This document shows positions 17,346 to 27,036 of a DNA stretch of 64,000 nt, one piece after another. Both the position numbers and the translations under genes were made by a program. Each line of letters opens with the position of its first letter. The first letter of the stretch is position 1. Where the stretch lies: NCBI GenBank assembly GCA_002863125.1, contig PKEB01000026.1, forward strand, positions 1 through 64,000. The letters are read 5' to 3'. Source of the stretch: Flavobacteriales bacterium. GTDB lineage: Bacteria; Bacteroidota; Bacteroidia; Flavobacteriales_D; Sanyastnellaceae. Under the pieces are notes generated by a model. The model saw nothing but the letters and a program-made list of their open reading frames with translations, ran no database searches and was not told the DNA's origin.

Positions 17346-19280
17346 ATGATCAACATCACCCTACCGGATGGAACGGTAAAGCAAGTCGAAAACGGCACGA
17401 CCGCATTGGACGTAGCCATGGGCATCAGCGAGGGCCTCGCGCGTAACGTGTTGGCCGCTGAAGTCAACGGCGAAGTGTGGGATCCGCAGCGCAGTATCAA
17501 CGAAGATGCCACGCTCAACTTGCTGACCTGGCGCGACGACGAAGGCAAGCGCACGATGTGGCACAGTTCTGCCCACCTGATGGCCGAGGCGCTTGAGGCG
17601 CTGTACCCCGGTGTCAAGTTCTGGGTAGGGCCACCCATCGAAAACGGTTTTTACTACGACGTGGACTTCGGTGAGCACACCATCACGGACAAAGACTTTC
17701 CGGCCATCGAGTCCAAAATGATGGAATTGGCCAAGCAGAAGAATCCCTACATCCGCCGCGAAATGAGCAAGGCCGAAGCCTTGGCTTACTTCCAAGAAAA
17801 AGGGGATGAGTACAAATTGGACTTGCTGGACGGTCTCGAGGACGGGACCATCACGTTTTACGACCAAGGTAACTTCACGGATCTATGCCGCGGGCCACAC
17901 ATGCCCCACACGGGTTTTGTCAAGGCGTGCAAAGTCATGTCCATTGCCGGTGCCTACTGGAAAGGCGACGAGTCCCAGAAGCAATTGACCCGCGTGTACG
18001 GGATCACGTTCCCGAAAAAGCAAGAGCTGAAGGAATACCTCGAATTGCTCGAGCAGGCCAAGGCTCGGGACCACCGAAAGTTGGGCAAGGAGATGGACCT
18101 GTTCCACTTCTCCGAAAAGGTGGGCCAGGGTTTGCCGCTGTGGTTGCCAAAAGGCACCGAACTGCGGATGCGGCTCGAATCCTTTTTGAAGGAAGCCCAG
18201 CGCAAGGCCGGGTACGAAGGCGTGATCACACCGCACATCGGCAACAAAGAACTCTACATCACCAGTGGCCACTACGCCAAGTACGGGGAGGACAGTTTCC
18301 AGCCCATCAATACCCCGGCGGAAGGCGAGGAGTACTTGCTCAAGCCGATGAACTGTCCGCACCACTGCGAGATTTTTAAGTCGCGTCCCCGCAGCTACCG
18401 TGACCTGCCCATTCGGTTTGCGGAGTTTGGAACGGTTTACCGGTACGAGCAGTCCGGTGAATTGCACGGTTTGACCCGCGTACGGGGCTTCACCCAGGAC
18501 GACGCGCACATTTTCTGCACTGTCGACCAAGTAAAAGAAGAGGTGGGCAAGGTCATCGACCTCGTTTTGTACATCTTCCGCACGCTGCAATTCGAAGATT
18601 TCATCGCCCAAGTCAGCTTGCGCGACCCGGACAACCCGAGCAAGTACATTGGGGAAGATGCCAATTGGGACAAGGCCGAAAAAGCCATCCAAGAAGTGGC
18701 CGATGAGAAGGGCTTGACGACGGTGGTCGAACTCGGGGAAGCCGCATTCTACGGGCCCAAGCTCGACTTTATGGTGCGCGATGCGATCGGCCGAAAGTGG
18801 CAGCTCGGCACGGTGCAGATTGACTACAATTTGCCCGAGCGATTTGAGCTTGAATACGTCGGTGCAGACAACGCCAAGCACCGCCCGGTCATGATCCACC
18901 GAGCGCCGTTTGGATCCATGGAACGATTCGTGGCCATCCTCATCGAACACTGCGCCGGAAAGTTCCCGCTTTGGTTGACCCCAGAACAGGTCAAAATCCT
19001 GCCGATTTCCGACCGTTTCAATGAATATGCAGAAAGGGTTTCAAAAGTCCTTGAAAATCACGATATTCGCGCCCTCGTTGACGACCGGTCAGAGAAGGTG
19101 GGGAAAAAGATTCGGGATGCCGAATTGGAGAAGGTTCCCTACATGCTCATCCTGGGAGAAAACGAGGCCAACGAAGGAACCGTATCTGTGCGCAGGCAGG
19201 GAGAAGGCGACTTGGGAGGCATGAGCATCGAGGCATTCGCTGAGCACATTCGCTCGGAAATTGCGGAGATGTTGAAATGA
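17346..19280 (+). CDS. thrS: threonyl-tRNA synthetase
   Basis: Class II aminoacyl-tRNA synthetase charging tRNA-Thr in the cytoplasm, with 644 residues (E. coli 642). Order: TGS domain (1-62), editing SAD domain (about 65-225, with [11 protein letters not shown]), catalytic core with motif 2 [19 protein letters not shown] and zinc ligand Cys337 in MNCPHHC, motif 3 [11 protein letters not shown], and the anticodon domain at the C-terminus. It is the first gene of [16 protein letters not shown], a widespread translation operon. Nothing is missing. Confidence 0.98.
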   Translation: MINITLPDGTVKQVENGTTALDVAMGISEGLARNVLAAEVNGEVWDPQRSINEDATLNLLTWRDDEGKRTMWHSSAHLMAEALEALYPGVKFWVGPPIENGFYYDVDFGEHTITDKDFPAIESKMMELAKQKNPYIRREMSKAEALAYFQEKGDEYKLDLLDGLEDGTITFYDQGNFTDLCRGPHMPHTGFVKACKVMSIAGAYWKGDESQKQLTRVYGITFPKKQELKEYLELLEQAKARDHRKLGKEMDLFHFSEKVGQGLPLWLPKGTELRMRLESFLKEAQRKAGYEGVITPHIGNKELYITSGHYAKYGEDSFQPINTPAEGEEYLLKPMNCPHHCEIFKSRPRSYRDLPIRFAEFGTVYRYEQSGELHGLTRVRGFTQDDAHIFCTVDQVKEEVGKVIDLVLYIFRTLQFEDFIAQVSLRDPDNPSKYIGEDANWDKAEKAIQEVADEKGLTTVVELGEAAFYGPKLDFMVRDAIGRKWQLGTVQIDYNLPERFELEYVGADNAKHRPVMIHRAPFGSMERFVAILIEHCAGKFPLWLTPEQVKILPISDRFNEYAERVSKVLENHDIRALVDDRSEKVGKKIRDAELEKVPYMLILGENEANEGTVSVRRQGEGDLGGMSIEAFAEHIRSEIAEMLK

Positions 19281-19313
19281 CAGAAGTATCACTAAAACTG
19301 AAGCGTTATAGCG

Positions 19314-19862
19314 ATTAGAAGGAAAAGGACCCCTTACCGGGGCCGCGTTCGAAGAGAGGATCTTCACCGCATCAATGACAAGATTGAGGTGGCGCAGGTA
19401 CGTGTGGTGGGCGACAATGTTGAGCCCGCTGTCATGAGCACGCGCGATGCCATTCAACTGGCGCGGGAGATGGAATTGGACTTGGTGGAAATTTCCCCCA
19501 AGGCAGATCCGCCCGTTTGCCGCATCATTGAGTACAAGAAGTTCCTGTACGACCAGAAAAAGAAGCAAAAAGAAATCAAAGCGAAGCAGCAGAAGGTGGT
19601 AGTGAAGGAAATCCGGTTCGGACCGAACACGGACGACCACGACTTCCAATTCAAGCTGAAGCACGCCAAGAAATTTTTGCAAGAGGGCTCCAAGCTCAAG
19701 GCGTACGTTTTCTTTCGCGGTCGAACCATTGTGTTCAAGGAGCGCGGGGAAATTTTGCTTTTGAAATTTGCGCAGGAACTCGAGGAATACGGAACGGTTG
19801 AACAACTGCCGAAGCTCGAGGGAAAGCGCATGACGGTCATGTTCAATCCGAAGAAAAATTAA
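19314..19862 (+). CDS. infC: translation initiation factor IF-3, AUU start
   Basis: IF-3 binds the 30S subunit and checks the start codon. The C-domain and linker are clear ([35 protein letters not shown]). The frame is open from 19302 after a TGA, and before the GTG at 19389 it encodes the expected N-terminus [10 protein letters not shown] ... [18 protein letters not shown]. This stretch has no ATG, GTG or TTG. ATT at 19314 gives a 182-residue protein of normal length. An AUU start is the known autoregulatory start of infC in E. coli; here it is inferred. The gap to the thrS stop is 33 nt. Confidence 0.93.
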   Translation: MRRKRTPYRGRVRREDLHRINDKIEVAQVRVVGDNVEPAVMSTRDAIQLAREMELDLVEISPKADPPVCRIIEYKKFLYDQKKKQKEIKAKQQKVVVKEIRFGPNTDDHDFQFKLKHAKKFLQEGSKLKAYVFFRGRTIVFKERGEILLLKFAQELEEYGTVEQLPKLEGKRMTVMFNPKKN

Positions 19863-19882
19863 TAACCATAAAATCTAAGGCC

Positions 19883-20077
19883 ATGCCGAAGATGAAAACA
19901 AAAGGAAGCGCCAAAAAGCGCTTTAAGTTCACGGGGACTGGGAAGATCAAGCGGAAGCACGCCTTCAAGAGTCACATCTTGACCAAGAAGGGCACGAAGC
20001 AGAAGCGCAACTTGACGCACTCTACCACGGTTGACAAGACCAACGTAGCGAGCGTGAAGCGCCAACTTTGTGCATAA
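19883..20077 (+). CDS. rpmI: 50S ribosomal protein L35
   Basis: Basic 64-residue protein with the L35 pattern [20 protein letters not shown] and the central [19 protein letters not shown]. It lies 20 nt after infC, in the conserved [12 protein letters not shown] order. Confidence 0.97.
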   Translation: MPKMKTKGSAKKRFKFTGTGKIKRKHAFKSHILTKKGTKQKRNLTHSTTVDKTNVASVKRQLCA

Positions 20078-20176
20078 GCACTCCAACTGATTCAATCACC
20101 CCTGGTACGTTTAACCCGGTAACCGGCTTTCAAGACTGGATTTCGCCAGCGCCGTCTACCAAAAAAACACTTTAAA
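20078..20176. other. rpmI-rplT spacer
   Basis: This 99-nt gap is longer than the other gaps in the operon. It contains a small CCGG-TAA-CCGG near-palindrome at about 20117-20127 and an A-rich run right before the rplT start. I see no clear L20 leader structure or terminator. Confidence 0.4.
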
Positions 20177-20521
20177 ATGCCAAGAGCAACCAATTCAGTC
20201 GCATCGAGGGCGCGACGTAAAAAAATCCTCAAGATGGCCAAAGGGTACTACGGTGCCCGCAAGAATGTTTGGACCGTCGCCAAGAACGCCGTAGAGAAAG
20301 GCTTGTTGTACGCTTACTCAGGACGTAAGCAGCGCAAGCGTCAATTCCGTTCATTGTGGATCCAGCGCATCAACGCCGGAGCGCGCCAGCACGGAATGTC
20401 CTACAGCGAATTTATGGGTAAGTGCTCAAAGAAAGGAATCGAACTGAACCGCAAGGTGTTGGCGGACCTCGCCATGAACCACCCAGACGCCTTCAAGGCG
20501 GTTGTGGATCAGGTCAAATAA
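20177..20521 (+). CDS. rplT: 50S ribosomal protein L20
   Basis: 114 residues with the family signature [18 protein letters not shown] near the N-terminus and [10 protein letters not shown] in the middle. L20 is an early 23S rRNA assembly protein. It is the last gene of the translation operon and is followed by a strong terminator. Confidence 0.98.
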   Translation: MPRATNSVASRARRKKILKMAKGYYGARKNVWTVAKNAVEKGLLYAYSGRKQRKRQFRSLWIQRINAGARQHGMSYSEFMGKCSKKGIELNRKVLADLAMNHPDAFKAVVDQVK

Positions 20522-20541
20522 AGCTGGAATCCCAGCACGAG

Positions 20542-20567
20542 AAAAGCCGGCACAAGCCGGCTTTTTT
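20542..20567 (+). terminator. intrinsic terminator of thrS-rplT operon
   Basis: Stem AAAGCCGGC / GCCGGCTTT with an ACAA loop and a T-run, 21 nt after the rplT stop. Confidence 0.9.
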
Positions 20568-20635
20568 GTTGCCATCGTGTTACGGATTTGGATGGCATGG
20601 AAATACGTTGTAACCTGCATCACAAACCCTTACGA

Positions 20636-21739
20636 ATGAAACACATCATGATCATCAGCGCTGCGTGCGCTGTTCTTTGGGGGTGTGCCGGAGGCGGTGC
20701 GCCATTGACCCAAGACGAAGTGACTGCCTTCGTCACCAACCACATCGAGAGCCAAGTGGGCTACGATGAAGCGGTTGAACCTTACATCGCTGGCCTTTCC
20801 GAGGAGATGAAGTACTTCCGTGCGGGGCAGGCTGAGCCGATGAACGCCGACCTGTCCAATGTCGATGGCGAATGGTTTTACGAAGATTCTGTTACCGTGG
20901 AGGTCCTGGATGTCCAGCTGTACGGAGCTGCAGCCAGCGTTATGGGCGTAGTGCACTTCTACAACTTTGGCGAAGCGGGTCACCGCTCGTTCCACGGCAC
21001 GGTGGTGCGCGATGGCGACCGCGTCCGTTGGGACCGCTGGTTCCACCAAGACCACGGCCAGCTCGCACGCAGCTACATCCCAATCGAATCGGAAGTGGAG
21101 GGTGCAGAAGCGCTCTGCAATTCCATGCTTTGGATGAGTTTGCAAGCCGACGGCAATGCTGCGGGCGCCTTGTCCGATTCATTGCTTGAGGTCGATCCGA
21201 CCATGGCGATGGCCCACGTCGGTCAGTTGTGGCGCGCCTGGTTCCAAAGCGATGTTGAAACGTGGAATGCCAACGTGACAGCGGCTGTGGCGAAAGCCAC
21301 GGACCCTGCAACCAAGCATTACTTGATGTCGCACTCTGAAGATTTTGGAGACCAACTTGAAAATGCGCGCATCGCGCACAACCTCGCTCCAGACTCGCCA
21401 CTCAACCAAGTTAACCTCGCTTGGCAATTGATGGGCAAGGATGCCGCCGCGGCACGCATCTTATTGGAGCGCGCAACAGAACGCTGGAGTTCATTGGGCG
21501 GACCACACAATTTGCTTGGTTATCTGAACATGAACGAAGGCGACATGGAAGCTGCAGAGCGGAGCTTCAAAATGTACGTGCGCTTGGCACCTGAAGTGGC
21601 CAATGCCCACGACAGCATGGGGGACTTTTACGCGAAGCAAGGTGACAACGACAGCGCGCGAGCGTGTTATGAGAAAGCCTTGGAATTGGATCCTTCCTTC
21701 TCCGCATCTCAAAAGAAAATCGACGAGCTAGATTCGTAA
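20636..21739 (+). CDS. TPR-containing lipoprotein
   Basis: I chose ATG 20636 because it gives MKHIMIISAACAVLWGC, a lipobox with Cys17; an upstream in-frame ATG would add 16 residues. The ~367-residue protein has an N-terminal half (about 25-160) of mixed alpha/beta character with VHFYNFGEAGHRSFHGTVVR, loosely like SnoaL/DUF4440 folds. The second half (about 165-367) is TPR-like, ending AKQGDNDSARACYEKALELD. Function is unknown; an envelope scaffold is likely. It is monocistronic between two terminators. Confidence 0.7.
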   Translation: MKHIMIISAACAVLWGCAGGGAPLTQDEVTAFVTNHIESQVGYDEAVEPYIAGLSEEMKYFRAGQAEPMNADLSNVDGEWFYEDSVTVEVLDVQLYGAAASVMGVVHFYNFGEAGHRSFHGTVVRDGDRVRWDRWFHQDHGQLARSYIPIESEVEGAEALCNSMLWMSLQADGNAAGALSDSLLEVDPTMAMAHVGQLWRAWFQSDVETWNANVTAAVAKATDPATKHYLMSHSEDFGDQLENARIAHNLAPDSPLNQVNLAWQLMGKDAAAARILLERATERWSSLGGPHNLLGYLNMNEGDMEAAERSFKMYVRLAPEVANAHDSMGDFYAKQGDNDSARACYEKALELDPSFSASQKKIDELDS

Positions 21740-21759
21740 TCAGCGATTTTCACGAAATG

Positions 21760-21789
21760 AAAAACCCCGGACGAATCCGGGGTTTTTTT
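21760..21789. terminator. bidirectional terminator between two TPR lipoprotein genes
   Basis: AAAAACCCCGG / CCGGGGTTTTTT with a 6-nt loop (acgaat). The arms are flanked by A on the left and T on the right, so it can act on both convergent genes. Confidence 0.9.
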
Positions 21790-21818
21790 ATGCGGTTGGG
21801 CCAAGGCGCAAGCAGAAA

Positions 21819-22853
21819 TCAGTTCGCTTTCAGCGCGCGGTCTTTGGCCAAGGCTGCGACAGTGTAGTCCGGCTTGATGCGCAGTGCCTCCGAATAATCC
21901 GAAATGGCACCCGATCGGTCGCCCAAACTCTCGCGAGCCAACCCACGATTGAAAAACGCCTGGTGGTAGTAGGGCAGTCGCTTGATGGCTTCGGTAAACC
22001 AATACGCAGCGCTGTCGTACTGGGCGTAGTACTCCAAATGGATGTAGCCTTGGTTGAAGGAAGCCGTCGCATTGGTGGAGTCGAGCGCTAAGATGGTGCG
22101 GTACGTATCCAAGGCTTCATCTAAGCGCTGTTCTTCCTGCAGGAACATCGCCAAATTGTAGTGGGCTTCCACGGAGAATGGTCGAAGCTCAATGGCCGAC
22201 CGGTAGAACTCCTCTGCAATGGGGTCCCCCAATTCAGCGAGGAAAAGGCCCAAGGAAATGAACCCGTCAAAGAAGGATGGATTGACTTCAATCGCCGTCT
22301 GGAGGGAGCTGATGGCCTTTTCTGTGTCGCCGTTGGCCGCATAGATTTTGCCTTTCATCCAGTAAGCCTCGTGGAGTTGATCGTCGATGCGAAGCGCTTG
22401 GTTCAAATCGTCAAAGGCCCGTTCGAACTGGTTCAAATGGATGTTGAATTCAGCTCGTCGCATCAAGCAGGGGGTGCTTTCAGGTGCGAACCGGATGCAC
22501 GCGTTGAGCTCCGTCAAGCACGCTTCCATGTTTTGCATGCGGTACAGCATGTCAACGCGGTTTTCCCAAGCAGGAGCGAAGGTGGAGTCGGCCTTCAAGG
22601 CCAAGCCCCAATCTTCAAAAGCACCCTGTGGGTTGCCTTGGCTCGCCTGGTATTGGGCGCGCGCGTGGTACGGTTCGGGTGTGTTGGGAGCTTCCAAGAT
22701 CGCGGCTTCCAAGGAGTCGACGCGGGAGGATACGGACACAGCCGTTTGTTCAGGGCCGCCCTCACCGCACGATGTCAACCCGAAGCAAAGCAAAACCAGG
22801 GCCCCGAATCCGAGAGCCCTGGTTGTCGCGTAGTTTCGAAAGAGTCGGTCCAT
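21819..22853 (-). CDS. TPR-repeat lipoprotein
   Basis: I chose ATG 22853 (MDRLFRNYATTRALGFG...), which gives a lipobox LTSC. The ~344-residue mature protein is nearly all TPR repeats, at least seven units being visible (for example AEFNIHLNQFERAFDDLNQA and AHYNLAMFLQEEQRLDEALD). The motifs indicate a protein-protein interaction scaffold on the periplasmic face of a membrane. It starts 10 nt after the recA stop and is probably cotranscribed with recA. Confidence 0.75.
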   Translation of the reverse strand: MDRLFRNYATTRALGFGALVLLCFGLTSCGEGGPEQTAVSVSSRVDSLEAAILEAPNTPEPYHARAQYQASQGNPQGAFEDWGLALKADSTFAPAWENRVDMLYRMQNMEACLTELNACIRFAPESTPCLMRRAEFNIHLNQFERAFDDLNQALRIDDQLHEAYWMKGKIYAANGDTEKAISSLQTAIEVNPSFFDGFISLGLFLAELGDPIAEEFYRSAIELRPFSVEAHYNLAMFLQEEQRLDEALDTYRTILALDSTNATASFNQGYIHLEYYAQYDSAAYWFTEAIKRLPYYHQAFFNRGLARESLGDRSGAISDYSEALRIKPDYTVAALAKDRALKAN

Positions 22854-22863
22854 GCTCACCGGT

Positions 22864-23898
22864 TTACACCGCTTCGACGGCCTCAACAGGTTCGGTGGCT
22901 TTGGGAGCCGGGGCCATCGCTTCTTTGATTTTGGTTTCGAGTTCCTCCATCAATTCGGGGTTGTCCTCGATGAGGGCGCGCACAGCATCGCGGCCTTGAC
23001 CCAATTTCGTGTCGCCGTAGCTGAACCAAGAGCCGGACTTGTTGATGATGTTCATCTCGACGCCGAGGTCAATGATCTCGCCTGATTTGGAAATTCCTTG
23101 ACCGTACAGGATGTCGAATTCGGCCCGTCGGAACGGCGGTGCTACTTTGTTCTTGACGATTTTGACCTTGGTGCGGTTGCCCATGACCTTGTCGCCGTCC
23201 TTGATTTGAGTCGAGCGGCGAATGTCGAGGCGAACAGACGAGTAGAATTTCAATGCGTTTCCACCGGTTGTGGTCTCGGGATTGCCGAACATGATGCCGA
23301 TTTTCTCGCGCAGCTGGTTGATGAAGATGCAGCAGCAGCCGGTTTTACTGATGGAGCCGGTCAGCTTGCGCAGGGCTTTTGACATCAGGCGTGCTTGGAG
23401 GCCGACGGAAGAGTCGGACATTTCACCTTCGATTTCAGCTCGGGGCGTGAGGGCGGCGACGGAGTCAATCACAATCAAGTCAATGGCGCCTGAGCGGATG
23501 AGGTTGTCAGCGATTTCGAGGCCTTGCTCACCGTTGTCCGGCTGGGAGATCAGCAGGTTTTCGGTGTCGACGCCGAGGTTTTCCGCGTAATACTTATCGA
23601 ACGCGTGTTCCGCGTCGATGATGGCGCAGATTCCGCCTTGTTTTTGAGCTTGTGCGATGGCGTGGATGGCGAGGGTCGTCTTACCCGAGCTTTCAGGGCC
23701 ATAGATTTCGACCACGCGACCTTTTGGGTAGCCTTGAATGCCCAACGCCAAGTCCAGCGTCAGCGATCCGGATGGGATGGCTTCGACTTTTTCAACGGCC
23801 TCGTCGCCGAGCTTCATAACGGTCCCTTTGCCGTAGGTCTTGTCCATGCGGTCCAGGGTCAACTGGAGTGCTTTGAGTTTTTGTGCTTCTGCAGACAT
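22864..23898 (-). CDS. recA: recombinase RecA
   Basis: The 344-residue RecA catalyses ATP-dependent strand exchange and LexA-type co-protease reactions. Walker A GPESSGKT lies near 65-72, Walker [13 protein letters not shown] near 140-150, loop 2 [15 protein letters not shown] near 200-214 and a short acidic C-terminus ends AVEAV. The [17 protein letters not shown] segment has three adjacent cysteines, a small deviation. A TACCTTCG -7-like box on the minus strand at 23922-23915 would give a short leader; no SOS box is recognisable. Confidence 0.98.
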   Translation of the reverse strand: MSAEAQKLKALQLTLDRMDKTYGKGTVMKLGDEAVEKVEAIPSGSLTLDLALGIQGYPKGRVVEIYGPESSGKTTLAIHAIAQAQKQGGICAIIDAEHAFDKYYAENLGVDTENLLISQPDNGEQGLEIADNLIRSGAIDLIVIDSVAALTPRAEIEGEMSDSSVGLQARLMSKALRKLTGSISKTGCCCIFINQLREKIGIMFGNPETTTGGNALKFYSSVRLDIRRSTQIKDGDKVMGNRTKVKIVKNKVAPPFRRAEFDILYGQGISKSGEIIDLGVEMNIINKSGSWFSYGDTKLGQGRDAVRALIEDNPELMEELETKIKEAMAPAPKATEPVEAVEAV

Positions 23899-24001
23899 TT
23901 TTTCGTGTTTTGAGCGAAGGTATTCTACCTACATCGTAATGAACTTACGGAGTGGGGTGTTTTTTGTCAACGAAGTACCCACGTTTGCCGTCGGGCTTGG
24001 T

Positions 24002-24478
24002 TTACAGGCCGAATCCGGCGATGACCTCAGCGGCGTGTTCTTTGGTCTTCGGTTTCAAAATGACCGAAGCGATGGAACCGTTTTCATCGATCAGGAAGGT
24101 CGTGCGGTGCGTGCCTTCGTATTCCTTTCCCATGAATTTTTTGAGTCCCCACACCCCGAATGCTTTGTGAAGGCTGAGGTCTTCATCGCATGCTAAGTCA
24201 AAAGCAATGTCGTACTTCTCGATGAACTTCAGGTGCTTCGCAGCGGGATCGGGGCTCACGCCGAGCACTTCGATTCCCGCCTCGCTGAGGCCGTTGTAGT
24301 GTTCAGTCAAATTGCACGCTTGCGCGGTGCAGCCGGGCGTCATGTCTCGGGGGTAGAAATAGAGCGCGAGTTTCTTGCCGGCATAATCAGCAAGGGAGCG
24401 CGTGCTTCCGTCCTGGAGGGTTGTTTCAAAAGCGGGGGCAGGGGTTCCTGCGGTCAGGGGGTTGGCGGTCATTGGCAT
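24002..24478 (-). CDS. bcp: thioredoxin-dependent peroxiredoxin (Bcp/PrxQ)
   Basis: The protein has about 158 residues and a thioredoxin fold. The peroxidatic site FYPRDMTPGCTAQAC has Cys50 and resolving Cys55 five residues later, the PrxQ arrangement. It reduces H2O2 and organic hydroperoxides using thioredoxin. The start could be ATG 24478 or 24472. It is divergent from priA with about 70 bp between them; recA follows 103 nt downstream on the same strand. Confidence 0.93.
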   Translation of the reverse strand: MPMTANPLTAGTPAPAFETTLQDGSTRSLADYAGKKLALYFYPRDMTPGCTAQACNLTEHYNGLSEAGIEVLGVSPDPAAKHLKFIEKYDIAFDLACDEDLSLHKAFGVWGLKKFMGKEYEGTHRTTFLIDENGSIASVILKPKTKEHAAEVIAGFGL

Positions 24479-24549
24479 ACCCAAATAACAGTTGTTTTTC
24501 CTTCAAGTTCGTTAGTTCCTCTGCATAATTCTTCCCAATTTGCGAACCC

Positions 24550-27036
24550 ATGATGCCGTTGCCTCCTTATGCCGATGTATTGGTGCCGCTTCCGTTGCCC
24601 AACCTCCTTACGTATGCGACGGAAGGTGTAGAGGACGCATTGGAAGTCGGCATGCGCGTGGTGGTGCAAGTGGGTGCGCGCAAACGGTACACAGGAGTTG
24701 TGTGCCGCTTGCATCAGGATGCCCCCAAGGGCTACGCAGCGCGCGCCATGGATGCTGTGGTGGATGACCGTCCGATGGTGACGCCGGGTCAATTGCGCAT
24801 GTGGGAATGGATGGCCGGGTATTACATGTGCACCCGCGGTGAAGTCATGGCGGCGGCACTTCCCAGTGGCTTGAAGCTGTCCAGTCAAACCCGCTTGGTG
24901 GTCCACCCGGAGGCCAAGGTCGACGATTTGCGCAGCATGGCGCCCCAAGCGCAGGTACTCTTCGATGCCATCGAATTGCGCAAGGGCCTCCAACTTTCCG
25001 AAGCGGCCGAAGTGCTGGACGTGAAGCACCCACAGCGATGGGTCAATCAACTCGTCCAAGCGCAATTGATTGTCTCCGAAGAGGAATGGAAGGAACGGTA
25101 CAAACCCAAGACAGAACGCACCCTCCAATTGCCAGAGCCGCTGCGCGACGAAGCAGCATTGGGTGCGGCCTTGGATGAATTGGACCGCCGGGCACCGAAG
25201 CAAGCGCGCATTCTGACCGCGTTTCTCCAGTTGGTGGAGGAGCAAGGCGGCGAGCGCCTTGCCATCGTGTCCGAGAAGGAAGTATTGGTGCGCGCAGATG
25301 CCGATGCGGCGGCGGTCAAACGCATGGAAGCCAAAGGGCTGTGGGAACGGGGCGAACGCGTGGTGGATGCCAGCGAGCAAATGGATGCCAATCGGCCTGT
25401 TCCTTTGCCGGTGTTGAATGCCCATCAATCGGAGGCCTACGGTGCATTGCGGGCGAGCCAGCAGGCCGGGCGCATGGCGTTGCTGCACGGCGTCACCGGA
25501 TCCGGTAAGACCGAGGTGTACATTCACCTCATAGCGGATGCCCTGGAACGCGGCGATACGGTGCTCTTTCTCGTTCCAGAAATCGCTTTGACCACCCAGC
25601 TTATCCAGCGGCTTTCCCATCACTTCGCCGCCTTCTTGCACGTCTACCACAGCCGATTCACGCGCCGCGAGCAAACAGAAACCTGGCTTGAGGTACTTGG
25701 CAAAGGCCGGCCTGCGCCCAAGCTGATCGTGGGGCCTCGGTCCGCCTTGTTCTTGCCTATGCAGCAACTTGGTTTGGTCATTGTGGACGAGGAGCACGAG
25801 CCCAGTTTCAAGCAATACGATCCCGCACCGCGCTACCAAGCCCGAGACGTGGCAATGTGGATGGCCGCTCGCGACGAGGCGTTTTGCGTGTTGGGTTCAG
25901 CGACGCCTTCCGTGGAGACGCATTGGCTCACGACCCAAGGGCGCATCGACCGCGTGGAGATGAACGAGCGCTATGGCGGCGTGATGTTGCCGGAAATTTG
26001 GTGCGCCGACCTGCGCAAGGCCCACCGGCAACGCGCCATGTTCGGCCATTTTACGCGCTTGTTGAAGTTGGAGATGGAGTCGGTGCTCGAATCCGGTCGT
26101 CAGGTCATTTTGTTCCAAAACCGGCGTGGCTACAGCCCGATGTGGCAGTGCGAGACCTGCGCGTGGATTCCGGAATGCGAGCGCTGCGACGTCCCGTTGA
26201 CCGTCCACAAATGGAAAAACGAACTGAACTGCCACCACTGCGGCTACGTCGTGGATCCACCGCCTCCGGTGTGCGTTTCCTGTGGCAAATCCACCATGAA
26301 ACCCAAGGGCCTCGGCACCGAGCGCATTGAGGAAGAGTTGGCGGAACATTTCCCCGATGCCCGTGTGTCCCGCATGGACGCCGACACCACCCGCAGCCGC
26401 TACGGTCACCAACGACTCGTCCGGGCATTTGCAAACCGCGAGTTTGACATCTTGGTGGGTACGCAAATGGTGACCAAAGGATTGGATTTTGCCCACGTCG
26501 GGCTGGTGGGCGTATTGAGTGCTGACCGCATGCTCAATTTCCCGGATTTCCGGAGTTTTGAGCGGGCCTACCAGATGCTGACCCAGGTGGCGGGGCGCGC
26601 GGGCCGTTCGGGGGAGCGGGGCAAGGTCATCCTACAGACCTACAACCCAGACCACTGGGTGATGACCAAGGTCATGGCGAACGATTACATGGGGTTGGTT
26701 CAGCAGGAATTGATTGAACGTAAGAATTACCGGTACCCGCCGTTTGTGCGGTTGGTGCGATTGACCTTAAAGCACACCGATGTACAGCGGTTGGAGGCGG
26801 CTGCGGAGGTGCTGGCTGCGCGGCTTACCCAGCGGTTTATGGCCCGGGTTATCGGTCCGGAAACGCCAATGATCAGCCGCATCAACGACTTGCACCACCG
26901 CGTGCTCCTGCTCAAATTTGAACGGGAATTGCGCCCGGATGCGTACAAGGAGTTGCTCCAGGCTGACCTCGATGCATTTCAGGCGGATGAGCGCTTCAAG
27001 CGCATTCGCCTTATTGTTGACGTTGATCCGGCCTAA
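24550..27036 (+). CDS. priA: primosomal helicase PriA
   Basis: The protein has 828 residues, longer than E. coli PriA (732) but normal for Bacteroidota. It has an N-terminal 3'-DNA-binding domain (1-110), SF2 helicase Walker A GVTGSGKTEVY (near 315), DEEH box VIVDEEHEPSFKQYD (near 417), eight zinc-binding cysteines (CETCAWIPECERC, CHHCGY, CVSCGK) and helicase motifs GTQMVTKGLDF and QVAGRAGR. It restarts stalled replication forks. Its last 26 bases overlap the convergent beta-propeller gene. Confidence 0.97.
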   Translation: MMPLPPYADVLVPLPLPNLLTYATEGVEDALEVGMRVVVQVGARKRYTGVVCRLHQDAPKGYAARAMDAVVDDRPMVTPGQLRMWEWMAGYYMCTRGEVMAAALPSGLKLSSQTRLVVHPEAKVDDLRSMAPQAQVLFDAIELRKGLQLSEAAEVLDVKHPQRWVNQLVQAQLIVSEEEWKERYKPKTERTLQLPEPLRDEAALGAALDELDRRAPKQARILTAFLQLVEEQGGERLAIVSEKEVLVRADADAAAVKRMEAKGLWERGERVVDASEQMDANRPVPLPVLNAHQSEAYGALRASQQAGRMALLHGVTGSGKTEVYIHLIADALERGDTVLFLVPEIALTTQLIQRLSHHFAAFLHVYHSRFTRREQTETWLEVLGKGRPAPKLIVGPRSALFLPMQQLGLVIVDEEHEPSFKQYDPAPRYQARDVAMWMAARDEAFCVLGSATPSVETHWLTTQGRIDRVEMNERYGGVMLPEIWCADLRKAHRQRAMFGHFTRLLKLEMESVLESGRQVILFQNRRGYSPMWQCETCAWIPECERCDVPLTVHKWKNELNCHHCGYVVDPPPPVCVSCGKSTMKPKGLGTERIEEELAEHFPDARVSRMDADTTRSRYGHQRLVRAFANREFDILVGTQMVTKGLDFAHVGLVGVLSADRMLNFPDFRSFERAYQMLTQVAGRAGRSGERGKVILQTYNPDHWVMTKVMANDYMGLVQQELIERKNYRYPPFVRLVRLTLKHTDVQRLEAAAEVLAARLTQRFMARVIGPETPMISRINDLHHRVLLLKFERELRPDAYKELLQADLDAFQADERFKRIRLIVDVDPA

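Noticed and set aside
17883-18950. Long minus-strand frame opposite thrS
   Set aside because: It lies entirely inside the conserved synthetase core and shows no family features.
19389-19862. infC starting at GTG 19389
   Set aside because: It would remove the conserved RINDKIE part of the IF-3 N-domain, which is encoded in frame just upstream.
23310-23350. Three adjacent cysteines in RecA as a metal or redox site
   Set aside because: The position is a buried beta strand in RecA and relatives often carry one or two Cys there; no other ligands are visible.
24469-25839. Long minus-strand frame opposite priA
   Set aside because: It overlaps the conserved helicase domain, and its composition is that of an antisense shadow.
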